From: Xenorhabdus hominickii
Lineage (GTDB): Bacteria > Pseudomonadota > Gammaproteobacteria > Enterobacterales > Enterobacteriaceae
Length of the DNA: 64,000 nt
Assembly: GCF_002632725.1 (NCBI RefSeq)
Contig: NZ_NJAI01000001.1
Location: 983,220 to 1,047,219 of the forward strand
Direction of reading: 5' to 3'
Of the stretch, positions 49,352-60,077 are shown piece after piece. The position numbers and the translations under genes were made by a program. The first letter of the stretch is position 1, and each line of letters starts with the position of its first letter. A model generated the notes under the pieces. It did not search any database and was not told the DNA's origin. It saw only the letters and a list, made by a program, of their open reading frames with translations.

Positions 49352-50608
49352 TCAATTTCCAGCTTCTTTATGCGCTATTTCTATCTCTTCAGAGAGAATG
49401 CGGATGCCTTCTTCAATCTTTTCTAAATCAGGAACATAATTCATACGCATACATTGATGGGCATGAGGCCAGTTCTGTTCTAAACCGGGGAAGAAGAAAT
49501 GGCCCGGCACCATCAGAACTTTGCGTTTTTTCAATCTCTGATAAAGCACTTCTGTGGTGATGGGCAGGTTTTTGAACCAAAGCCAGAGGAAGATCGCTCC
49601 TTCTGGTTTATGGATAAGACAGCGATCTTCTGACATATGGCGGCGAATGATCTCAATAACACTGTCTACCCGTTTTTTATAAAAGGGCTGGATGACATTT
49701 TGCGATAAGCGGAACAGGTCATTACGTCTGATCATTTCCAGTGCAATAGATGAGCCAACCCCTCCCGGAGCCAGGCTGATAATGCCATTCATATTGCTGA
49801 CTGATTTGATTATCTTCTCATTGGCAATGATAATTCCACAACGTGCTCCCGGAAGCCCAAGTTTGGACAAACTCATACACAGAATAATGTTGGGGTTCCA
49901 CAACGGGGTCGCTTCGCTGAAAATAATGCCGGGGAACGGAACACCGTAGGCATTGTCGATTAACAGCGGAATTTGGTGTTGTTGAGCCAGTCCATCCAAG
50001 CGCAGTAATTCTTCGTCAGTGATAACATTGCCTGTTGGATTGGTTGGGCGGGAGACACAAATCAGGTTGATATCTTCAGAAATATTCAGATGATCGAAAT
50101 CAACGTGATATTTGAATTGGCCATTGGGCAGCAATTCAATATTCGGTTTATTGGCAACAAACAACCCTTCATCCAGACCGGAATCAGAATAGCCAATATA
50201 TTCAGGCGCAATAGGAAATAAAACTCGTTTCATTGAGCCATCTTCTGAGCGGCCTGCCAATAAATTAAAAAGGTAGAAAAAAGCGCTTTGGCTGCCGTTG
50301 GTTAACGCAATATTTTGTGGATGGATCTCCCACCCCAGTTTTTCCCGCAATTCTTCGGCCAGCGCTGTTATCAGGGTATTTTTCCCTTGTGGCCCGTCAT
50401 AATTGCATAAGGTTTCAGTTAATTGGCCGCTTAATGCCATGTCAGTCAATATCTGTTGGAAATAATCATCCATTTCAGGAATATGGGCAGGATTGCCACC
50501 ACCTAGCATGATAGCTCCAGGCGTTCTCAGACCTTGGTTGAGATCATTCATGAGGCGAGTAATGCCTGAGTCTTGTGTGAATTTGTTTCCGAATTGAGAG
50601 AATTTCAT
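49352..50608 (-). CDS. avtA: Valine-pyruvate aminotransferase
   Basis: 418 residues; E. coli AvtA has 417. A PLP enzyme of fold type I (class I/II aminotransferase) that moves amino groups between valine and pyruvate/alanine. The PLP lysine is in MSLSKLGLPGARCG, the cofactor-ring Asp/Tyr in LLIDNAYGVPFP, and the N-terminal MLGGGNPA and YDGPQG segments are typical. It is monocistronic; 186 bp separate it from tag. Confidence 0.92.
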   Translation of the reverse strand: MKFSQFGNKFTQDSGITRLMNDLNQGLRTPGAIMLGGGNPAHIPEMDDYFQQILTDMALSGQLTETLCNYDGPQGKNTLITALAEELREKLGWEIHPQNIALTNGSQSAFFYLFNLLAGRSEDGSMKRVLFPIAPEYIGYSDSGLDEGLFVANKPNIELLPNGQFKYHVDFDHLNISEDINLICVSRPTNPTGNVITDEELLRLDGLAQQHQIPLLIDNAYGVPFPGIIFSEATPLWNPNIILCMSLSKLGLPGARCGIIIANEKIIKSVSNMNGIISLAPGGVGSSIALEMIRRNDLFRLSQNVIQPFYKKRVDSVIEIIRRHMSEDRCLIHKPEGAIFLWLWFKNLPITTEVLYQRLKKRKVLMVPGHFFFPGLEQNWPHAHQCMRMNYVPDLEKIEEGIRILSEEIEIAHKEAGN

Positions 50609-50794
50609 AGCGGCGTTTGTATCTCTATTTTATAGAAGAAAAGACACGATACCCCGCACCTTATTGGGGTGCAATGGGGTAGAGTAGCCAATTAATGATT
50701 CTATATATTGTAAACTGGCTTTTTTTTGAACCAAAAGACTGGTGGTGTAGTATTTTTCCAGTTTTATATTTCGGTTAAAAAATAGTGTTTGATT

Positions 50795-51373
50795 TTATGC
50801 ACTGATTTCATTTTTTCGACATAAGCAGCTTATAAGGTGATCGTTAACTAAGCCAGCAGCCTGCATAAAAGCGTAACAGGTTGTACTACCAATAAATTTG
50901 AATCCCCGTTTTTTCAGTGCCTTTGAAAGTTCACCTGAAACGGAGGTTTGGGCAGGGACATCTGACAACGTTTTCCAGTGATTAATCTGTGGTACATGAT
51001 CAACGAAATGCCAGATAAAGGAACTAAAGTCTTCGCCTTGTTCAGCCATGTTTAGGTAAGCACGGGCATTGTGAATAATAGCGTTGATTTTGGCACGATT
51101 GCGCACAATGGCAGGATCTTGCATCAGCCTATCAACATCATTTTCATCCATACTGGCAACTTTGGCCGGATCAAATTGATGGAAGCACTTTCTGTAACCA
51201 GCTCGTTTTTTCAGGATAGTGAGCCACGATAAACCCGCTTGCTGCCCTTCAAGGCAAATTAACTCAAAAAGTTGCTGGTTATCTCTCAGCGGATTGCCCC
51301 ATTCATTATCGTGATAGGACAGGTAATCAGGATCCGATGTGACCCAACCGCAGCGAATTATCTCCTTGCTCAT
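50795..51373 (-). CDS. tag: DNA-3-methyladenine glycosylase I
   Basis: 192 residues; E. coli Tag has 187. It excises 3-methyladenine and 3-methylguanine from DNA. It is an HhH-superfamily enzyme with a zinc site formed by Cys in IRCGWV and His in YHDNEWG at the N-terminus and by a His/Cys pair at the C-terminus (VNDHLISCLC). The catalytic pocket segment LEGQQAGLSW is present. Divergent from glyQ. Confidence 0.94.
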   Translation of the reverse strand: MSKEIIRCGWVTSDPDYLSYHDNEWGNPLRDNQQLFELICLEGQQAGLSWLTILKKRAGYRKCFHQFDPAKVASMDENDVDRLMQDPAIVRNRAKINAIIHNARAYLNMAEQGEDFSSFIWHFVDHVPQINHWKTLSDVPAQTSVSGELSKALKKRGFKFIGSTTCYAFMQAAGLVNDHLISCLCRKNEISA

Positions 51374-51574
51374 AAATCTGATTTCTCCATAGATATAGAA
51401 GGTGGTTAATTATTACGCCAATTTTAACTGTATAAATATACAAGTAAAGTAGCTTGAATAAGATTTTTTTATACTGCGGTGAAATTGAGGGGAGATCAGT
51501 GCTGTATATCTTACAGTCAAAGGGTATACTGATCGCTTTCATTTAAATTCATATGTATCGCGTGCGGATTCAAC

Positions 51575-52498
51575 ATGCAAAAGTTTGATACCAAAACCTT
51601 TCAGGGGACTATCCTGACATTACAGGATTACTGGGCGCGTCAAGGCTGTACCATTATCCAACCATTGGATATGGAAGTCGGCGCAGGAACTTCTCACCCT
51701 ATAACCTGCTTACGTGCCTTGGGGCCAGAACCCATTGCAGCGGCTTATGTGCAACCTTCCCGTCGTCCGACTGACGGGCGTTATGGTGAAAACCCAAACC
51801 GCCTCCAGCACTATTACCAGTTTCAGGTTGTCATCAAGCCATCTCCAGACAATATTCAGGAACTTTATCTTGGCTCTCTGAAAGCGTTGGGACTCGATCC
51901 TTCCGTTCATGATATCCGCTTTGTTGAAGATAACTGGGAAAACCCAACCTTGGGTGCCTGGGGACTTGGCTGGGAAGTCTGGCTGAATGGTATGGAAGTG
52001 ACTCAGTTCACTTACTTCCAGCAGGTTGGTGGCCTTGAATGTAAACCTGTGACCGGTGAAATCACCTACGGTCTGGAACGTCTTGCGATGTATATTCAGG
52101 GCGTGGACAGCGTTTACGATCTGGTGTGGAGCGATGGCCCGCTGGGTAAAACGACCTATGGCGATATTTATCACCAGAATGAAGTTGAACAGTCCACTTA
52201 TAACTTCGAACATGCCGATGTGGATTTTCTGTTCACCTGCTTTGAGCAATACGAAAAAGAAGCTCAGGAATTGTTAGCGCTGGAGACTCCGCTGCCATTG
52301 CCGGCTTATGAGCGTATTTTAAAAGCGGCTCATACCTTCAATTTGCTGGATGCCCGTAAAGCGATCTCCGTGACTGAACGTCAGCGCTATATCCTGCGCA
52401 TCCGTACTCTGACCAAATCGGTTGCTGAAGCTTATTATGCCTCCCGCGAGGCGCTTGGCTTCCCTATGTGTAACAAAACCATGTGTAACAAGAATTAA
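51575..52498 (+). CDS. glyQ: Glycyl-tRNA synthetase alpha subunit
   Basis: 307 residues. The class II catalytic subunit of the alpha2-beta2 bacterial enzyme. Motif 2 region is [20 protein letters not shown] and motif 3 lies in [16 protein letters not shown]. The C-terminus ends [10 protein letters not shown], a short in-frame tandem duplication of the normal end (E. coli MCNKDK), which explains the four extra residues. glyS starts 9 bp downstream. Confidence 0.97.
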   Translation: MQKFDTKTFQGTILTLQDYWARQGCTIIQPLDMEVGAGTSHPITCLRALGPEPIAAAYVQPSRRPTDGRYGENPNRLQHYYQFQVVIKPSPDNIQELYLGSLKALGLDPSVHDIRFVEDNWENPTLGAWGLGWEVWLNGMEVTQFTYFQQVGGLECKPVTGEITYGLERLAMYIQGVDSVYDLVWSDGPLGKTTYGDIYHQNEVEQSTYNFEHADVDFLFTCFEQYEKEAQELLALETPLPLPAYERILKAAHTFNLLDARKAISVTERQRYILRIRTLTKSVAEAYYASREALGFPMCNKTMCNKN

Positions 52499-52507
52499 GA
52501 GGCCGTC

Positions 52508-54577
52508 ATGACTCAACAGACTTTCCTTGTGGAAATCGGCACAGAAGAGCTGCCACCAAAGGCGCTGCGTTCACTGGCTGAATCTTTTGCGGCCAATTTT
52601 GAAGCAGAATTGAACAACGCCAATCTGGGTCATGGTGAAGTTAGCTGGTTTGCGGCTCCTCGCCGTTTGGCGCTGAAAGTGGCAGATTTGGCTGCGGCAC
52701 AGGCCGATCGTGAGGTTGAAAAACGTGGCCCTGCGATTTCTCAGGCGTTTGATGCTGAAGGCAAACCAACCAAAGCGGCAGAAGGCTGGGCGCGTGGTTG
52801 TGGTATAACTGTTGATCAGGCTGAACGCATGGTAACCGATAAAGGTGAATGGTTACTCTATCGCGCTTATGTCAAAGGCTGTGAAGCTAAAGAGCTGCTG
52901 GCCGGTATGGTAAGCAGTTCATTGGGCAAATTGCCGATCCCTAAACTGATGCGTTGGGGAGATAAAGAAACTCAATTCGTGCGTCCTGTGCATACGATCA
53001 CTATGCTGCTGGGCAGTGAAGTGATTGAAGGCGAAATTCTGGGTATCAAATCTGATCGCATTATTCGTGGTCACCGTTTTATGGGTGAAGCGGAATTTAT
53101 CATTGAAAATGCAGAACAGTATCCGGCGATTTTGCAGGAGCGTGGTCGAGTCATTGCTGATTATGATGCGCGTAAGGCGGTCATTAAACGTGATGCAGAG
53201 CAGGCGGCCATGCAGCTTGGTGGTATGGCAGATCTGAGTGACAGTCTACTGGAAGAAGTGACTTCGTTGGTGGAATGGCCTGTTGTACTGACAGCGAAAT
53301 TTGAAGAAAAATTTTTGGATGTTCCTGCCGAAGCACTCGTTTATACCATGAAAGGCGATCAGAAATATTTTCCGGTTTATGATAACTCCGGCAAATTGAT
53401 GGCGAACTTTATTTTTGTTGCCAATATTGAGTCTTCTGATCCGCAACAAATTATTGTTGGTAACGAAAAAGTTGTGCGTCCACGTTTGGCAGATGCAGAG
53501 TTTTTCTTCAAAACTGACCGTAAACAACGTTTGGAAGATAACTTGCCACGTCTGGAAACGGTATTGTTCCAGAAACAGCTAGGTACACTGCGTGACAAAA
53601 CGGATCGCATTCAGGCATTGGCTGGCTGGATTGCTGAAAAAATCGGTGCAGACGTCAATCATGCAACGCGGGCTGGGTTGTTGTCCAAATGTGACCTGAT
53701 GACCAATATGGTGTTCGAATTCACTGATACGCAGGGTGTGATGGGAATGCATTATGCTCGCCATGATGGAGAAGCTGAAGATGTTGCGTTGGCACTGAAT
53801 GAACAGTATCAACCGCGTTTTTCTGGTGACGAACTGCCATCGACAGGTGTTTCCTGTGCGGTAGCCATTGCGGATAAAATGGATACTTTGGCGGGTATTT
53901 TCGGCATTGGTCAGCATCCGAAAGGGGATAAAGACCCATTCGCATTGCGTCGCGCGGCTTTGGGTGTTTTGCGTATTATTGTCGAGAAAAAATTGCCTCT
54001 CGATCTCCAGACCTTGGCTGAAGAAGCTGTGCGTCTTTACGGTGACAAACTGACCAACGAAAAAGCTGTGGCTGATGTCGTTGAGTTTATGCTTGGCCGT
54101 TTCCGCACTTGGTATCAGGAACTTGGCTACAGTGTTGATACCATTCAGGCGGTACTGGCGCGTCGCCCGACCCAACCGGCAGATTTTGATGCCCGGGTGA
54201 AAGCGGTAACACATTTCCGTACGTTGGATGAAGCCGTTTCTCTGGCTGCCGCTAATAAGCGTGTTTCCAACATTCTGGCGAAATCAGAAGAGAAGCTGAA
54301 TGACGGTGTTTTGGCTTCCGTATTGAAAGCAGCAGAAGAGATCCAATTGGCAACTCATCTCGTTGTGCTGAAAGAAAAACTGGCTCCTTTGTTTGTGGAA
54401 GGTAATTATCAGGATGCTTTGGTTGAATTGGCTTCCCTGCGTGAAGTGGTGGATGCGTTCTTTGACAACGTGATGGTCATGGATGAAGATTTGCAAGTGC
54501 GAGCCAATCGCCTGACACTATTAAGTGAACTGCGCGCCCTGTTCCTGCAAGTGGCAGATATTTCACTGCTCCAGTGA
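52508..54577 (+). CDS. glyS: Glycyl-tRNA synthetase beta subunit
   Basis: 689 residues, exactly E. coli length. It binds tRNA-Gly and is needed for aminoacylation by GlyQ. N-terminus [18 protein letters not shown], the HD-like domain ([20 protein letters not shown]) and the C-terminal DALR-type anticodon-binding domain (ends [14 protein letters not shown]) are all seen. RBS AAGAGGCC. A terminator follows. Confidence 0.97.
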   Translation: MTQQTFLVEIGTEELPPKALRSLAESFAANFEAELNNANLGHGEVSWFAAPRRLALKVADLAAAQADREVEKRGPAISQAFDAEGKPTKAAEGWARGCGITVDQAERMVTDKGEWLLYRAYVKGCEAKELLAGMVSSSLGKLPIPKLMRWGDKETQFVRPVHTITMLLGSEVIEGEILGIKSDRIIRGHRFMGEAEFIIENAEQYPAILQERGRVIADYDARKAVIKRDAEQAAMQLGGMADLSDSLLEEVTSLVEWPVVLTAKFEEKFLDVPAEALVYTMKGDQKYFPVYDNSGKLMANFIFVANIESSDPQQIIVGNEKVVRPRLADAEFFFKTDRKQRLEDNLPRLETVLFQKQLGTLRDKTDRIQALAGWIAEKIGADVNHATRAGLLSKCDLMTNMVFEFTDTQGVMGMHYARHDGEAEDVALALNEQYQPRFSGDELPSTGVSCAVAIADKMDTLAGIFGIGQHPKGDKDPFALRRAALGVLRIIVEKKLPLDLQTLAEEAVRLYGDKLTNEKAVADVVEFMLGRFRTWYQELGYSVDTIQAVLARRPTQPADFDARVKAVTHFRTLDEAVSLAAANKRVSNILAKSEEKLNDGVLASVLKAAEEIQLATHLVVLKEKLAPLFVEGNYQDALVELASLREVVDAFFDNVMVMDEDLQVRANRLTLLSELRALFLQVADISLLQ

Positions 54578-54601
54578 TACCTGTATTCTGCGTTATTGAT
54601 G

Positions 54602-54631
54602 AAAGCCTCGTGAGTTAAAGCGAGGCTTTTT
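54602..54631 (+). terminator. glyQS terminator
   Basis: A 9-bp stem AAAGCCTCG/CGAGGCTTT (54602-54610 with 54621-54629) with a 10-nt loop is followed by TT and lies in a T-rich context, about 25 bp after glyS. Confidence 0.8.
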
Positions 54632-54728
54632 ACTGCACTTGATTTATTCAGATAGATCCAAAAAAAAGACTTAACAGGCGTATTCTGGTTGGTTTATCGT
54701 CAAATAAACACTTATCTTTAAAAAGGTA

Positions 54729-54757
54729 TTGACGGTTTGTGGCGCTGGCAGTAAGAT
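54729..54757 (+). promoter_or_regulatory. Promoter of the tRNA-Pro gene
   Basis: TTGACG (54729-54734) and TAAGAT (54752-54757) are 17 bp apart. The GC-rich discriminator GCGC follows the -10, as expected of a stringently controlled stable-RNA promoter. Confidence 0.8.
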
Positions 54758-54769
54758 GCGCTTCGTTTT

Positions 54770-54846
54770 CGGCGAGTAGCGCAGCTTGGTAGCGCAACTG
54801 GTTTGGGACCAGTGGGTCGGAGGTTCGAATCCTCTCTCGCCGACCA
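54770..54846 (+). tRNA. proM: tRNA-Pro (anticodon TGG)
   Basis: 77 nt with encoded CCA. The acceptor stem CGGCGAG pairs with CTCGCCG, the T-loop is GGTTCGAATC, and the anticodon TGG is at 54804-54806. As far as I recall it is the same as E. coli proM. It reads CCN proline codons, chiefly CCA. Confidence 0.97.
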
Positions 54847-54854
54847 GCATTCTG

Positions 54855-54886
54855 AAACCCCGCTCTTATGAGCGGGGTTTTTTCTT
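54855..54886 (+). terminator. tRNA-Pro terminator
   Basis: An 11-bp stem AAACCCCGCTC/GAGCGGGGTTT (54855-54865 with 54870-54880), loop TTAT, followed by TTT. Confidence 0.92.
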
Positions 54887-55392
54887 ATGTGAAAAATAAA
54901 ATTTTTCATACTTTTTTGTTAGATTAAAATTAGCGTTAATAAGCCAAATTAATAGCAAAAACTATTATTTTAACAAGCTATGTAATCATTCTTTCTCTAG
55001 TTGTTTATATTTAAATCATTTCTTCTGCGTGAATCTCATCAACATCTTATTCCCCCATCTTTTTTATAATCATAACTGCTCATTATTTAAGTAATTGGTC
55101 ACAATTTCAAAATTATAATTACTAGAGGTTAATTCTTTTTATTGGCGGCTATTCTAGTGAATTTGTCTATTTAATGTGCTTCCCATCATGTTTTTTAACC
55201 ACAATTGTTAATAATTCTTTTCTTTTATGTTTTCCTGATGTTTCTGATATTGTGCGTGATTAAGTTGACGTCAGACATAACACTTGATTAATTGATAAAC
55301 GAAAAGCAAAAAAACATGCTGGGACAGTAGCTTCAGGAAGAAAACTCTGGGCTGGCAACGACATAATAAACATCACAAACGGAGTTCGAGTT
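54887..55392. other. dppA upstream region
   Basis: About 505 bp of AT-rich DNA before dppA. TTGACG at 55265-55270 with TTAATT 17 bp later is the best promoter candidate and would give a leader of about 100 nt. The CATCACAAACGGAG stretch before the ATG is A/C-rich and could be a GcvB small-RNA target, as E. coli dppA is; this is inference. No gene seen. Confidence 0.4.
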
Positions 55393-57003
55393 ATGATCTT
55401 CTCCAAAAAAAAACAGTCCAGTTTTTTGAAATTGGGTGTTGGCCTTGTCGCACTGGCTGTTACAGCCAGTATTCAGGCAAAGACACTGGTTTACTGCTCT
55501 GAAGGTTCTCCTGAAGGCTTCAACCCTCAGTTATTCACCTCTGGTACAACTTTTGATGCGAGTTCAGTACCCATCTATAACCGTTTAGTGGATTTTAAAT
55601 TAGGTACGACAGAGATTATTCCGAGTCTATCCGAAAGTTGGGACGTGAGTGATGATGGCAAGATTTACACTTTCCATTTGCGTAAGGGCGTAAAATGGCA
55701 CAGCAACAAGGAATTCAAGCCAACACGCGATTTCAATGCTGATGACGTGGTTTTCACCTTCATGCGCCAGAAGGATAAAAATCATCCATACTATAAAGTG
55801 TCAGGTGGGAGTTATGAATACTTTACTGGCATGGATTTGGGTAACATTATCAGCAAAATAGAAAAAGTGGATGATTACACCATCCGTTTTGTTCTATCCC
55901 GCCCTGAAGCGCCTTTCCTGGCTGATATCGGGATGGATTTCGCCTCTATTCTGTCTAAAGAGTATGCGGATGTTATGATGAAGGCTGGCACACCGGAGAA
56001 AGTTGATCTTAATCCGATCGGTACAGGCCCGTTTCAATTACAGCAATACCAAAAAGATTCGCGCATTCTCTATAAAGCCTTTCAGGATTACTGGGAAGGG
56101 CCTGCGAAAATTGACCGTTTAGTCTTCTCCATTACTCCTGACGCTTCTGTTCGTTATGCAAAATTGCAGAAAAACGAATGCCAAGTAATGCCATATCCAA
56201 ATCCCGCTGACATTGCTCGTATGAAACAGGATAAAAACATTGTCCTGAAAGAACAGGCGGGTTTGAATGTTGGCTACCTTTCTTTCAACGTTACCAAGCC
56301 GCCGATGGATAACCAAAAAGTCCGTCAGGCATTGTCTATGGCGGTAAATAAAGATGCCATCATTGAGGCGGTTTATCAGGGAGCTGGTCAGAAAGCGAAA
56401 AACCTGATCCCACCGACCATATGGGGCTATAACGATGACATCAAAGATTACGCCTATGACCCAGCCAAGGCCAAGGAACTGCTGAAAGAAGCGGGTTTCC
56501 CGAATGGTTTTGAAACGGATTTATGGGCAATGCCGGTTCAGCGTCCGTATAACCCGAATGCCCGTCGCATGGCGGAAATGCTCCAAGCTGATTGGGCGAA
56601 GATTGGTGTTAAAGCCAAGATAGTCAGTTATGAGTGGGGAGAATATCTGAAGCGCGCCAAAGATGGCGAGCCGAAGACGGTTATGATGGGATGGACAGGT
56701 GACAATGGTGACCCTGATAACTTCTTCGGTACTTTGTTTAGCTGTGCCGCCAAAGAGAGAGGTTCCAACTATTCCAAATGGTGTTATAAGCCGTTCGATG
56801 ACATTATCCTGACTGCCCGCGAAACTGCTGACATCAACAAACGTACCGAGCTTTATAAACAGGCTCAAGTTGTTATGCATGAGCAAGTTCCAGCACTGAT
56901 CATCGGCCACTCCACGGTTTACGAGCCAATTCGTAAAGAGGTGAAGGGTTATGTTGTTGACTCTTTTAGTAAACACCATTTTTACAACGTTGATATCGAA
57001 TAA
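55393..57003 (+). CDS. dppA: Periplasmic dipeptide-binding protein DppA
   Basis: 536 residues, solute-binding protein family 5. The signal peptide ends at about residue 29 ([13 protein letters not shown]). Mature DppA binds di- and tripeptides and, in E. coli, delivers haem and serves chemotaxis. Family segments: [42 protein letters not shown], and the cysteine pair [16 protein letters not shown]. The ribosome site is ACGGAG. First gene of dppABCDF. Confidence 0.96.
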   Translation: MIFSKKKQSSFLKLGVGLVALAVTASIQAKTLVYCSEGSPEGFNPQLFTSGTTFDASSVPIYNRLVDFKLGTTEIIPSLSESWDVSDDGKIYTFHLRKGVKWHSNKEFKPTRDFNADDVVFTFMRQKDKNHPYYKVSGGSYEYFTGMDLGNIISKIEKVDDYTIRFVLSRPEAPFLADIGMDFASILSKEYADVMMKAGTPEKVDLNPIGTGPFQLQQYQKDSRILYKAFQDYWEGPAKIDRLVFSITPDASVRYAKLQKNECQVMPYPNPADIARMKQDKNIVLKEQAGLNVGYLSFNVTKPPMDNQKVRQALSMAVNKDAIIEAVYQGAGQKAKNLIPPTIWGYNDDIKDYAYDPAKAKELLKEAGFPNGFETDLWAMPVQRPYNPNARRMAEMLQADWAKIGVKAKIVSYEWGEYLKRAKDGEPKTVMMGWTGDNGDPDNFFGTLFSCAAKERGSNYSKWCYKPFDDIILTARETADINKRTELYKQAQVVMHEQVPALIIGHSTVYEPIRKEVKGYVVDSFSKHHFYNVDIE

Positions 57004-57032
57004 TCATTCTTGCTGTTGATTTGTTGCGCTTG

Positions 57033-57063
57033 ACCATCCCCCGGATTTTTCTGCGGGGATGGT
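57033..57063 (+). promoter_or_regulatory. Hairpin in the dppA-dppB gap
   Basis: A 9-bp stem ACCATCCCC/GGGGATGGT (57033-57041 with 57055-57063) is followed by TT and then mixed sequence, so it terminates only partly if at all. Such a structure stabilises or attenuates the message so that binding protein is made in excess over the membrane subunits. Confidence 0.6.
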
Positions 57064-57151
57064 TTCGCTTCTCTGATGGGCAGGTCGAACCTTGTATTAC
57101 ACCAAACGGCCTGAAGAGCCGTAATTGGTATTTAAAAAGAGAATTCAGGAT

Positions 57152-58171
57152 ATGCTGCAATTTATCCTTCGGCGTTTGGGATTAGTGATCCCAACGTTTA
57201 TTGGCATTACGCTGCTGACTTTCGCTTTTGTACATATGATCCCTGGTGATCCAGTGCTGATTATGGCGGGAGAACGTGGTATTTCTGCTGAGCGACATGC
57301 TCAATTATTGGCTGAAATGGGGCTGGATAAACCTCTGTGGGAGCAATACCTTCATTATATCAATGGCGTATTGCATGGTGATTTGGGGATCTCTTTGAAA
57401 AGTCGGATTCCAGTGTGGGACGAATTTGTTCCCCGCTTCAAAGCGACTTTTGAATTGGGGCTCTGTGCCATGTTATTTGCCATATCCGTTGGTATTCCGG
57501 TTGGCGTATTGGCGGCGGTCAAACGCGGTTCCATCTTTGATCACACCGCGATCGGGTTGTCATTAACAGGTTATTCCATGCCAATTTTTTGGTGGGGGAT
57601 CATGCTAATCATGCTGGTTTCCGTTCAATGGAATCTAACCCCTGTTTCCGGGCGGATCAGCGATAGCGTATTTCTTGATGACAGTAATCCCCTGACGGGA
57701 TTTATGCTGATTGATACGCTAATTTGGGGGGAAGAAGGTGACTTCACTGATGCAGTCATGCATATGATTTTACCTGCCGTAGTTCTGGGCACAATCCCGC
57801 TGGCAGTTATTGTGCGTATGACCCGTTCTTCCATGCTGGAAGTATTGGGTGAAGACTATATCCGCACCGCGCGCGCGAAAGGCTTGAGTCGTCTGCGAGT
57901 CATTATCATCCATGCTTTGCGTAATGCTTTGCTGCCAGTAGTCACGGTAATTGGCCTACAAGTGGGCATCATGCTGGCGGGTGCGATCCTGACAGAAACT
58001 ATTTTTTCATGGCCGGGATTGGGGCGCTGGCTGATTGATGCCTTACAACGTCGTGACTATCCGGTCGTGCAGGGTGGCGTATTACTTGTGGCGACCATGA
58101 TCATATTGGTCAATCTAGTGGTTGATTTGCTGTATGGCATCGTCAATCCGCGTATCCGTTATAAAAAATAA
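57152..58171 (+). CDS. dppB: Dipeptide ABC transporter permease DppB
   Basis: 339 residues, as in E. coli. Polytopic inner-membrane subunit with the N-terminal MLQFILRRLGLVIPTFIGIT and the EAA loop in EDYIRTARAKGLSRLRVIIIHALRNALLP that contacts the ATPases. A TTG at 57125 is in frame, but ATG 57152 follows CAGGAT and fits the family. Confidence 0.95.
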   Translation: MLQFILRRLGLVIPTFIGITLLTFAFVHMIPGDPVLIMAGERGISAERHAQLLAEMGLDKPLWEQYLHYINGVLHGDLGISLKSRIPVWDEFVPRFKATFELGLCAMLFAISVGIPVGVLAAVKRGSIFDHTAIGLSLTGYSMPIFWWGIMLIMLVSVQWNLTPVSGRISDSVFLDDSNPLTGFMLIDTLIWGEEGDFTDAVMHMILPAVVLGTIPLAVIVRMTRSSMLEVLGEDYIRTARAKGLSRLRVIIIHALRNALLPVVTVIGLQVGIMLAGAILTETIFSWPGLGRWLIDALQRRDYPVVQGGVLLVATMIILVNLVVDLLYGIVNPRIRYKK

Positions 58172-58178
58172 GGAGCAC

Positions 58179-59084
58179 ATGATGACTCAAACAACTGAGC
58201 CAGTAGTATCGGGTGCGCCGAAACTGATGACGCCGTTGCAGGAATTCTGGCACTACTTTAAACGTAACAAAGGTGCAGTCGTTGGCTTCTTCTATATTAT
58301 CGTGATGTTGCTGGTGGCGCTTTTGGCGGGTGTATTAGCACCTCATGGGCCGGCCGAACAATTTCGTGATGCTTTGCTGACACCTCCGGTGTGGCAGGAA
58401 GGGGGAAGCTGGCAATTTATTCTTGGTACTGACGATGTTGGGCGCGATATCCTGTCCCGCCTCATGTACGGAGCACGTCTTTCATTACTGGTGGGCAGTT
58501 TGGTGGTGGTGATTTCATTGGCCATGGGGATCACGCTGGGGGTACTGGCGGGTTATTTCGGCGGTATTGTGGATACTATCATCATGCGCATCGTCGATAT
58601 CATGCTGGCACTACCAAGTTTGCTGTTGGCATTAGTTCTGGTAGCTATTTTTGGCCCATCAATTGTCAATGCGTCATTGGCGCTGACTTTCGTTGCACTG
58701 CCTCACTACATTCGTCTGACAAGGGCGGCAGTGTTGGTTGAAGTGAACCGAGACTATGTGACGGCTTCTCGAGTGGCGGGTGCAGGTGCCATGCGTCAGA
58801 TGTTCATCAATATCTTGCCAAACTGCCTTGCTCCGTTGATTGTGCAGGCATCATTAGGGTTTTCAAACGCCATTCTCGATATGGCTGCCTTAGGGTTTCT
58901 GGGTATGGGCGCCCAACCACCCACACCAGAGTGGGGTACCATGCTGGCAGATGTATTGCAATTTGCGCAGAGTGCATGGTGGGTTGTCACCTTTCCGGGG
59001 CTGGCTATCCTATTGACGGTGCTGGCATTTAACCTGATGGGGGACGGGCTGCGTGACGCACTCGATCCTAAGCTCAAGCAGTAG
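58179..59084 (+). CDS. dppC: Dipeptide ABC transporter permease DppC
   Basis: 301 residues (300 if the second Met is used, the E. coli length). The OppC_N segment FWHYFKRNKGAVVGFF is followed by the permease core with EAA loop RDYVTASRVAGAGAMRQMF. AAGGAGCAC precedes tandem ATG codons; the start lies 7 bp after the dppB stop. Confidence 0.95.
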   Translation: MMTQTTEPVVSGAPKLMTPLQEFWHYFKRNKGAVVGFFYIIVMLLVALLAGVLAPHGPAEQFRDALLTPPVWQEGGSWQFILGTDDVGRDILSRLMYGARLSLLVGSLVVVISLAMGITLGVLAGYFGGIVDTIIMRIVDIMLALPSLLLALVLVAIFGPSIVNASLALTFVALPHYIRLTRAAVLVEVNRDYVTASRVAGAGAMRQMFINILPNCLAPLIVQASLGFSNAILDMAALGFLGMGAQPPTPEWGTMLADVLQFAQSAWWVVTFPGLAILLTVLAFNLMGDGLRDALDPKLKQ

Positions 59085-59096
59085 AGGTATTGTGAA

Positions 59097-60077
59097 ATGG
59101 CATTGTTGAATGTAGACCAATTATCGGTGCACTTCGGGGATGAAGATGTACCATTTCGCGCTGTTGACCGTATCAGCTACCGTGTTGAGCAAGGCGAGGT
59201 TGTCGGAATTGTAGGGGAATCAGGCTCAGGTAAATCCGTCAGTTCGTTGGCGATTATGGGGCTGATTGATTATCCGGGCAAGGTCATGTCGGAAAAACTG
59301 GAATTTAATGGTCGTGACTTAAGCAAAATTTCAGAAAAAGAGCGTCGCCAATTGGTTGGTGCGGAAATAGCTATGATTTTCCAAGATCCTATGACCAGTC
59401 TCAACCCCTGTTACACCGTTGGTTATCAGATTATGGAAGCGCTGAAAGTTCACCAAGGTGGGAACCGGAAAACGCGTTACCAGCGTGCAATTGATTTGCT
59501 GACTTTAGTTGGGATCCCTGATCCGGCTTCTCGCTTGGACGTTTATCCACATCAACTCTCTGGTGGGATGAGTCAGCGTGTCATGATTGCTATGGCGATC
59601 GCCTGTCGCCCGAAACTACTCATTGCCGATGAACCGACGACGGCGTTGGATGTGACAATACAGGCACAAATCATCGAACTGTTGTTGGAGTTACAGCAAC
59701 AAGAGAACATGGCCCTGATTTTGATCACACATGACTTGGCTCTGGTGGCTGAAGCGGCTCACCAGATTATCGTGATGTATGCAGGGCAGGTTGTGGAAGT
59801 GGGTAAATCCACCGAGATTTTCAGTGCCCCGCGTCATCCTTATACTCAGGCATTATTACGGGCATTGCCAGAGTTTGCGGTGGACAAATCCCGTTTGGCC
59901 TCGTTACCCGGGGTCGTTCCGGGTAAATATGATCGTCCGGTAGGGTGTTTGCTTAATCCTCGTTGCCCTTATGCCAATGAACATTGCCGTCAAGTGGAAC
60001 CAGAATTGAAAACCGTTGGGGAGCGTCAGGTGAAATGTCACATACCGCTGGATGATGAGGGGAGGCCGACCATATGA
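59097..60077 (+). CDS. dppD: Dipeptide ABC transporter ATPase DppD
   Basis: 326 residues. Walker [11 protein letters not shown] (about 40-49), signature [14 protein letters not shown], Walker [13 protein letters not shown] and H-loop ITHDLAL, followed by the oligopeptide-type C-terminal domain with the Cys motif [14 protein letters not shown] that in relatives binds an Fe-S cluster. It overlaps dppF by 4 bp (ATGA). Confidence 0.96.
   Translation: MALLNVDQLSVHFGDEDVPFRAVDRISYRVEQGEVVGIVGESGSGKSVSSLAIMGLIDYPGKVMSEKLEFNGRDLSKISEKERRQLVGAEIAMIFQDPMTSLNPCYTVGYQIMEALKVHQGGNRKTRYQRAIDLLTLVGIPDPASRLDVYPHQLSGGMSQRVMIAMAIACRPKLLIADEPTTALDVTIQAQIIELLLELQQQENMALILITHDLALVAEAAHQIIVMYAGQVVEVGKSTEIFSAPRHPYTQALLRALPEFAVDKSRLASLPGVVPGKYDRPVGCLLNPRCPYANEHCRQVEPELKTVGERQVKCHIPLDDEGRPTI

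Noticed and set aside
49179..49439. Plus-strand 86-residue frame across the orphan terminator
   Set aside because: It runs through a strong terminator and into avtA antisense, has no good ribosome site and no recognisable content.
53579..54214. 211-residue frame antisense to glyS
   Set aside because: Shadow of a highly conserved gene; composition is not protein-like and there is no start signal.
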